From Leguminivora glycinivorella (Eukaryota > Arthropoda > Insecta > Lepidoptera > Tortricidae), in the NCBI RefSeq assembly GCF_023078275.1, contig NC_062972.1, forward strand, positions 14,649,691 to 14,713,690: a stretch of DNA of 64,000 nucleotides, written 5' to 3'. Below the pieces are notes generated by a model that did no database searches, was not told where the DNA came from, and saw nothing but the letters and a program-made list of their open reading frames with translations. Numbering within the stretch: the first letter of the stretch is position 1; each line of letters begins with the position of its first letter. Of this stretch, positions 57,776 through 64,000 are shown one piece after another. A program made the position numbers and the translations under genes.

Positions 57776-58173
57776 TGGGTATCGTTAGAGGGATACGGAT
57801 AATCGGTCGGCGGTCTCTTACAATCAATGTGCTCTAAGACGATCGTTGTTTGCTTGCTTGAAGATTACGTTTGCGATAAGTATAAGCAAAATGTAAAAAA
57901 TTGTAAGGGATAATAGAAAAAAGTACTTTTTACCCACCGATCATAGTGTCGAAATACGGGCTATGTGGGATGTTTATAAAGGTTTCCCCAGCGTATATAG
58001 AATTACCTACGCTGTGGTCGATGTGTAATATTTCTATAATCATTGCAAGCAAAAGTATTATGTGCAATCGAAATAATCGCAGATAAATATACCTACAGAG
58101 AAACCTAAGTATCCAAATGAAAATCTTAATGAATACTTTTATTACGCGGGCGAAGCCGCGGGTAAAAGCTAGT

Positions 58174-60775
58174 TTGAAATATATTTGATACTACTACGTT
58201 GGTGTGATAAAAAAAGTATTTCCTATGGCTCACCTGACAGCAGTCACATAAATCTATAATACAAGAAGTATTATAATATAACATATAATTGTATACTTGT
58301 TGCCCAACCTCTTAAACTAACACACCAAACCCTTGTTACCCCCCAAGAATGCGAGACTTCTTACACTACGTCATTTGCCTGTGGTGTAAAATAGAAGGTA
58401 CTTGCACGGTTGGGGTCTGCTCTAGATTTCGAGTGTTACTTATCAGTGTACATCCGGCTTAGCCACATTGACAATCCTTGACGCTAGTCTCCGATCGAAA
58501 CGCAGTCTGGCTCCGTCACACCAATACCGAAGGGTGATAGCGTTTGTGCACACTGGGCTAGCTGCACAAAGCGAGATGACATTTAGTGGTCATGTCTCTC
58601 TTTTGGACGGTTTAAAATATACCTCGATCCACATACTCTATACGTTTCAAATTGGTTCTATCAACTCTGAAGTCATCATATGTATTTGTGCTGAATATGT
58701 TCTTATTCAGTTCAGAGAGCTCAGTGGTGGTATAAGCTATATAGATGTACCGAATGCACTTCTATTCGGCCTAAGTATAGTTTTCTTCTCAATTAGCTCG
58801 CCCAAGTTCATTGTTTGAGTGCCGGGACTCTTAGCACTCAAACCGACATGCTCTCTGCCAAATGGTTTTCTGCATTTGCATGCCAATGGCATTTCTTGGT
58901 AATTTTAATAATGTAACTTTCCATTAAAAATTCTTGACGTTTTTACATAAATTGGTATTTATAAAATTGTGGACCTACTATCAAACATTGGTACAAAACA
59001 AAATTCCAAACATGTAAATGTTTATACGACCTCTTCATTGTATAGACGTGATATTTATGATATGTTCCATCGTAAACATATTAAATTTGTGAACTCGACC
59101 AACCGACAACCGACTCATGAAATCTTAAGAATCTCACTTCATCTTTAAGTCCTAAATAGCAATCTCAAAAATAAAACCATGTCTGTGTAGATCCACGGTC
59201 TTCACAAAAAGCTTCGTCACGTCGGACTGCAGAGTCAAACTTACATTTTTACCTTTCAACCTGCAGTTTAAAAATAAACAGCAGGGAACATTAACGCTCC
59301 GAGTTAGTTTCTAGGTCACAGGCATAGTGTGTATAGGGGAGATGTCTGGAGATTATGAAGGCTAACTCTGAGCTGTTCTTGTTTAAACTACATTTTTGTT
59401 ATGAAACTGTATGGAATAACATCGTAATTTCAAGCAAACAACTTTAATTTAACGTTATTTTGGCCATGTAAGATGCTGTCCGACCGTTTTGATTGTTTTT
59501 GGCGCTATTCAAAATGCCTCTGGATTTCCCTAAAAATACAAATTCTAACAAAAATAAATCCGTTTTTTGGATATAAGAGTTGAGGTCTTTAATGTTTTAA
59601 CATACGTCTGAAAGTGAAAAGTATAAAATCCATGATTTAAGGGTGAGAGTTTACAACGAAGTTTAAAATGTGCGGACAGATTGGAGTCGGTAGCAAAGTC
59701 GATTCGCCGACCTATTATTAGCATGGTCCATATTATCAGGTAATAATTCCCCGGATTTAGCTAATTTTGTTTATAACTGCATACCTACATCTCGCTAATG
59801 AATAGGTACTTCGCGAGCCGAGGATTCATTAAGTTAACCTCGACGCCCATTATATATATAAGGTTACAAATTGATTTACGAACAGGAAAGGACCGCGCGT
59901 GTCTGTTACCACGCGAGGTCGCAACGTGATCAGAACTCCTGAATGAAATAGAATGGTTTGAGTTTACTACGTAAAAAGATTCCGAAAGCTCCATAAACAA
60001 ATAAGGTAAAGGCGAAAAAAAGCTCCATAAACAAAAATAAGGTAAAGGCTAAAGTATCCTTAAAAAATGGTATATCTATGAACGTCCTTTACACCCACGA
60101 TTTTTTTGAACAATTAGAGTTGATATGGTCGTAAATGACGGTCTTAGATGATTTTTATACAAATTCGGGGCGTAAATGTAACCGGAATGGTACAAATGGC
60201 AACTGTTTTTAGCTTAGTTTACAATTGAAAAACTTGAAAAATGTATCAAAACGTAGTTAATATGCCATAGAATAGCCACAATAGTATTACAGTGTATATT
60301 TATCTAAAATATTTAGCAAAGACAAAGAACAAGACTATTTTATACCCAGTTTTGCAATAAAGAAACAACATTTGCTTAAAAACTATCTAGTATTTTGGAA
60401 AGTTATTATTTTAGTACTCGCCGCTGTCTCAACTCTCAATAAGTTACGCATTCAGTATTTAATTCAAGCAGGGAAACGCTTTCGTAGTTTAAGTAAATAT
60501 AAAAACACTAATGGTAATCACGTAAACTTTAATCAGCAACTGTGAATAGTAGACTATATTAATACGACAGTAATTTTAAGTCTAAAGTAGAAAGAAGTTC
60601 TAAGAATAACTAAGAGTTAAGTACCAATTTATAAACGCAAGTTAGGACGCGTATACAAACTGTGACCAACTAATAAATAATAGTAACTGTAGTCAAGACT
60701 ACCTACTATGTTGATTCATATTTTTGATAATTTTAAAACAGAAGATTGTTATTTAGTCTTTAACCTGTTAAATAA
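58174..60775. other. Stretch without a clear gene
   Basis: A MITE-M fragment lies at about 58478-58560 (GACGCTAGTCTCCGATCGAA and GCAGTCTGGC). A 35-bp imperfect tandem duplication (AAGCTCCATAAACAAA then AATAAGGTAAAGGC) lies at about 59986-60050. A 116-codon frame at 58468-58818 starts in the MITE and shows no domain. Confidence 0.4.
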
Positions 60776-63154
60776 GACCTGTTTAATTTATTTAATTTAT
60801 TTCTTGAACCTACCCGGGTAGGTGTGACTAGTGCAACATGCCTAGATAATATTTTTTGTAACTGTGAATGTATAGATAAGAAATTATTTAACTGTTTTCA
60901 TTCCGATCACAGCGGCCAAAGGGCAGCTTTCTTAAACGTTATTCATGATACTCCACAAACAATAACATATAGACCCATTACTGGATCTCGCTTGGAATCA
61001 TTCAAAAATGAAATTCTACATAGTTTGTCTATAATACCATTTTCGCATTATGACTGTAATCATTTGTATCAAGATGTTTTCAATGTAATTCTTAATCAAT
61101 TTAATAACAATTTCAAAGTGAAATCTATTAGTGGGTCAAAAGTTAAAACAAAGTTTAGTGAATGGGCTACTGTAGGTATTCACAAAAGTAGAAAAAGACT
61201 TTATGAACTTTATGGTGAGAGAGAGCTGAACAAGAATTCAGAATTCCTGGACTATGTAAGAAACTACTCAAGAATCTTCAAGAAAGTGTGTTTAACTGCC
61301 AAGAAAAACTTTATTAGTTCTAAATTGAAAGTGTCGGACAACAAAGTGAAAACAACTTGGAGTATTATAAATAAAGAAGCTGGTAAATGTAAATCACGCG
61401 ATTGTCAAGTCAACATTGTATCAGATAATCAACAAATAGTGTCGAACAGCGATGTTGCCTCGGCATTCGAAGATTATTTCTCAAATATAGCCGTTAACAC
61501 CACAAAATGTTTACATTCTTCTGCGGCTCAAGCCCATTCATTACTTTGTGCTAATGTTAAGAAATGTAATAATTCATTTGAATTTAGTCAAGTAGACTCT
61601 GTAAATATTGTTAAAACATTCAAGTCACTCAATTTAAAGAAAACGGAAGACTTATGGGGAACATCAGTTAAAGTAATTAGTCATGTCATAGATATAATAG
61701 CACCTTACTTGGCCGTAATATATAATATTTCAATTTCACAAGGCACCTTTCCAGATCTTATGAAATGTAGCAAAGTCATACCGCTTTTTAAATCGGGTGA
61801 TTCGAGTGATATAACCAATTTCCGTCCCATATCAATACTTCCTGTACTAAGTAAAGTCTTTGAGAAGCTAATGTTAAATGATCTACTGGGACACTTCAAC
61901 AGACATAGATTACTTACAAGCAAACAGTTCGGTTTCACAAGGGGCCGTTCCACGACCGATGCTGCTTCGGTACTCATTAAACATATATATAATTTTTGGG
62001 AAAATTCTTGTGATGCAATTGGCATATTTTGTGATCTTTCAAAAGCCTTTGATTGTGTGGATCATGGAACGCTCATTTTGAAATTAGAACACTATGGTTT
62101 GTCTATAAATGCCCTAAACTTTATGTCTTCTTACCTTAGCAATAGAACACAAACAGTAGTTGTTAACAAAACTCGCTCTAGCGGGACTGTAGTCCAATTA
62201 GGAGTGCCACAAGGCTCAATTTTAGGTCAATTCCTGTTTTTGGTTTATATAAATGATTTGCCATGTATAGTGAAAAACTTTTGTGAAATAGTACTTTTTG
62301 CTGATGATACATCACTGCTTTTTAATGTTGACCGAAAATCTACGGATTACAATGTAATTAATAGCACGTTAGCTGATGTACTGCAGTGGTTTACTGTCAA
62401 CAATTTACTTCTTAATTCTAAGAAAACCAAATGTATTCGATTTTCTCTGCCGAATGTTAAACCAATCGATACAAAAATACTTTTGAATGATGAATGCTTA
62501 GAGATGGTAGATACAACACTGTTTCTTGGTTTAACATTGGACAAAAATCTACAATGGAGTCCTCATATAAAGAAACTAGCAAGCAAATTAAGTTCAGCCG
62601 CATACGCCGTTAGGAGAATCAGGCAACTGACTAATGTTGAGACAGCTCGCCTAGTGTATCATAGTTATTTTCACAGTGTAATGTCATACGGTATTCTGGT
62701 TTGGGGCAAAGCAGCTGACATACAGACTATCTTTGTATTACAAAAGAGAGCCATTCGTTCTATTTACAACTTAGGAACACGTGAATCAGTAAGAGAACTC
62801 TTCAAAGAAATTAATATCTTAACTGTAGCTTCCCAATACATTTATGATAGTATAATTTATGTTGTTAAGAATTTAGACTGTTTCACTAAGAATTCTGATA
62901 TCCATAATTATAACACTAGAAACAAAAATAAGCTTGCCATAAAGAAGTTTCGTGTCCGTAAAGTACAGAAGTCATTTGTTGGGCAATGCATTCATTTTTA
63001 TAATAAGTTACCTGACACTGCTTTGAGATTACCCCTCCCAGCTCTTAAGAACTACTTAAAAAAATCATTGATGTTAAAGGCTTATTACAGAGTCGAGGAC
63101 TATTTGACAGACAAACATGCATGGCCCGAACCAGAAACTACAAAAAACGAATAG
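60776..63154 (+). pseudogene. 5'-truncated LINE ORF2: endonuclease C-end plus reverse transcriptase
   Basis: This would copy element RNA into DNA at a nicked target (target-primed reverse transcription). The frame is open from the codon after TAA (60773-60775) to TAG (63152-63154), with no internal stop. No convincing ATG fits the start. The left end still shows EPTRVGVTSATCLDNIF and the endonuclease SDH motif (about 60902-60910), so most of the endonuclease is lost. Counting from 60824, reverse transcriptase motifs follow: KVIPLFKSGD and NFRPISILPVLSKVFEKL (from about 316), CDLSKAFDCVDH (about 403), GVPQGSIL (about 463; then GQF where GPL is usual), FADD (about 491), and a C-terminal NYNTRNKNKL with FYNKLP. 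Layout and tail suggest a Jockey/CR1-type LINE. The reverse transcriptase domain appears intact, the element does not. Confidence 0.9.
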
Positions 63155-63655
63155 CAATTAAAATAATTGTATTATGTATAGAGGACACAGTTCAGATAAG
63201 AAAGCACATCAAATATTTTATATTTTATGTTGTGTAGGTAAATTACATATTTAATGATATTGAGATTCATATTATCTTTTTCTTCTATGACAATTTGATA
63301 TGTTTTCTCTGAAGAAGAACGACGTATTATTAAGCAATAATATAATTTATTGAAATTGATTTCCATAGAGTACCTAGTCTGTTCATATTCTTTGATGAAT
63401 ACTTTTGCATGTTAAATTGTATGTTGTTATTTAATGCATGTTAATTATAAGATGTAATGTTTTGAAAAGAAGTTGCCCGCCGAGTTTCTTGCCGGTCCCA
63501 TAGTGGATACCCCCTCCCAACTGAGGGGGGACTGAAATCTTCTCGAGGCTGAGGCGTAGGGTTAGAGCCGGCGTAGCTTTATTTGACGTTCATATGCGCA
63601 TTGTAATATGCCTTCTTGAAAAATAAATATTTCATTTTCATTTTTTCATTTTCAA
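63155..63655 (+). other. LINE 3' UTR and tail
   Basis: It contains GCCCGCCGAGTTTCTTGCCG, a small hairpin (CCCCCTCCCAACTGAGGGGG), GTTAGAGCCGGCGTAGC, TTTGACGTTCATATGCGCAT and AATAAA (about 63622), then repeats of CATTTT. The end is set where the CATTTT repeats stop. Confidence 0.75.
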
Positions 63656-63825
63656 GAATAATCTTAATTATGAGTTCAATCCTAGAAATATTATAGTCAA
63701 TGCTTTAAGTACCTGTGGGTACATAGCCAAGTCACCAAACGCTAACGCTCATTCGCTAGCGAACCGCACCTGTTATTGTCGCACTAAATGTTAGTATAGT
63801 CTACTGTTAAAGTTTACTGGCGGCG

Positions 63826-63962
63826 TAGCTGAATGGCAATCGTCGACGCCAGACGCCGACAAAAATGCAGTCTGGTGCAATACGCAAGAGCGATAAAGAT
63901 ATATAGCTACGAAATACTTAGATATTATCGTGAGCGTTTGTGCATACGTTGTGGGTACGTAC
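63826..63962. repeat. MITE-M family fragment
   Basis: GCGTAGCTGAATGGCAATCG, GACGCCAGACGCCGAC, TACGCAAGAGCGATAAAGAT, GAGCGTTTGTGCAT and GGGTACGTACC recall the 4040-4440 and 58478-58560 repeats in inverse or mixed order. The rest of 63656-64000 shows nothing else. Confidence 0.5.
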
Positions 63963-64000
63963 CCTGATTACCATAGTGTTTTTTTTTTAATTACCTACAT

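Larger units (their letters stand above)
56186..58173 (+). mobile_element. Helitron-type ends bracketing about 2 kb
   Basis: The 5' end is TCCATACTAATATTATAAAT followed by GCGAAAGTAACTCGGTCTGT. The 3' end is a hairpin (CGCGG at 58145, CCGCG to 58160) and AAAAGCTAGT. Between lie a (TCTG)n run, a 367-bp foldback, a repeat tail, a (GATAGC)n array and unique sequence. Either one Helitron carrying captured or inserted DNA, or two unrelated partial copies. No Rep/helicase frame. Confidence 0.5.

Noticed and set aside
57591..57837. Arg-Asp-Ser and Ser-Leu repeat proteins on the two strands
   Set aside because: Both are products of the (GATAGC)n hexamer, which keeps any open frame open.

Overview
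The window looks like gene-poor, repeat-dense, AT-rich nuclear DNA from a moth or butterfly (Lepidoptera). The evidence is the repeat set: tRNA-headed SINEs with GGTTCGAATCC B boxes, Helitron-like elements that open TCCATACTAATATTATAAA and close with a GC hairpin plus CTAGT, a D34D mariner, repeats carrying (GGAC)n and ending in ACGGAACCCTAAAAA, and 3' tails of LINEs. I found no intact host protein-coding gene, rRNA or functional tRNA. Almost every short open frame lies in a repeat or looks like chance.

Layout. 0-12 kb: the 3' end of an unidentified mobile-element ORF at the left edge, a (GGAC)n-family copy, several inverted-repeat MITE-like elements, a short Helitron-like element, and a 1,250-bp mariner (9801-11050) whose transposase has one frameshift. 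12-24 kb: a SINE, two copies of a roughly 1.1-kb element with a 121-bp internal minisatellite (4 versus 5 units), a 2.1-kb palindrome (14237-16357), several MITEs and an RTE-type tail. 25.4-30.5 kb: a 5,071-bp structure bounded by two identical 170-bp TG...CA repeats and a 4-bp duplication (TATC). It has no recognisable coding sequence, and inside it are two unrelated-looking satellites that share a 76-bp period. 33-40 kb: Helitron-like copies, a heat-shock-element promoter candidate, a SINE, and a diverged 0.7-0.8-kb tandem duplication whose two units each carry an RFX X-box-like palindrome. 40-48 kb: a second (GGAC)n copy, LINE and SINE fragments, and a DNA transposon with a 4-bp target duplication that holds a transposase remnant and was itself invaded by a Harbinger-like element. 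52-54 kb: a four-layer nest of three (GGAC)n copies and a TTAA MITE. 56-58 kb: Helitron-type ends bracketing 2 kb. 60.8-63.7 kb: a 5'-truncated LINE with a continuous reverse transcriptase frame.

How it works together: there is no pathway or operon. The only readable enzymes are mobile-element proteins: a frameshifted mariner transposase, a truncated LINE reverse transcriptase and a decayed transposase tail. The non-autonomous elements must have used enzymes supplied from elsewhere. The interest lies in element structures, nesting order and TE-borne regulatory motifs. Repeat class names rest on ends, target duplications and motifs read by eye, with no database search.
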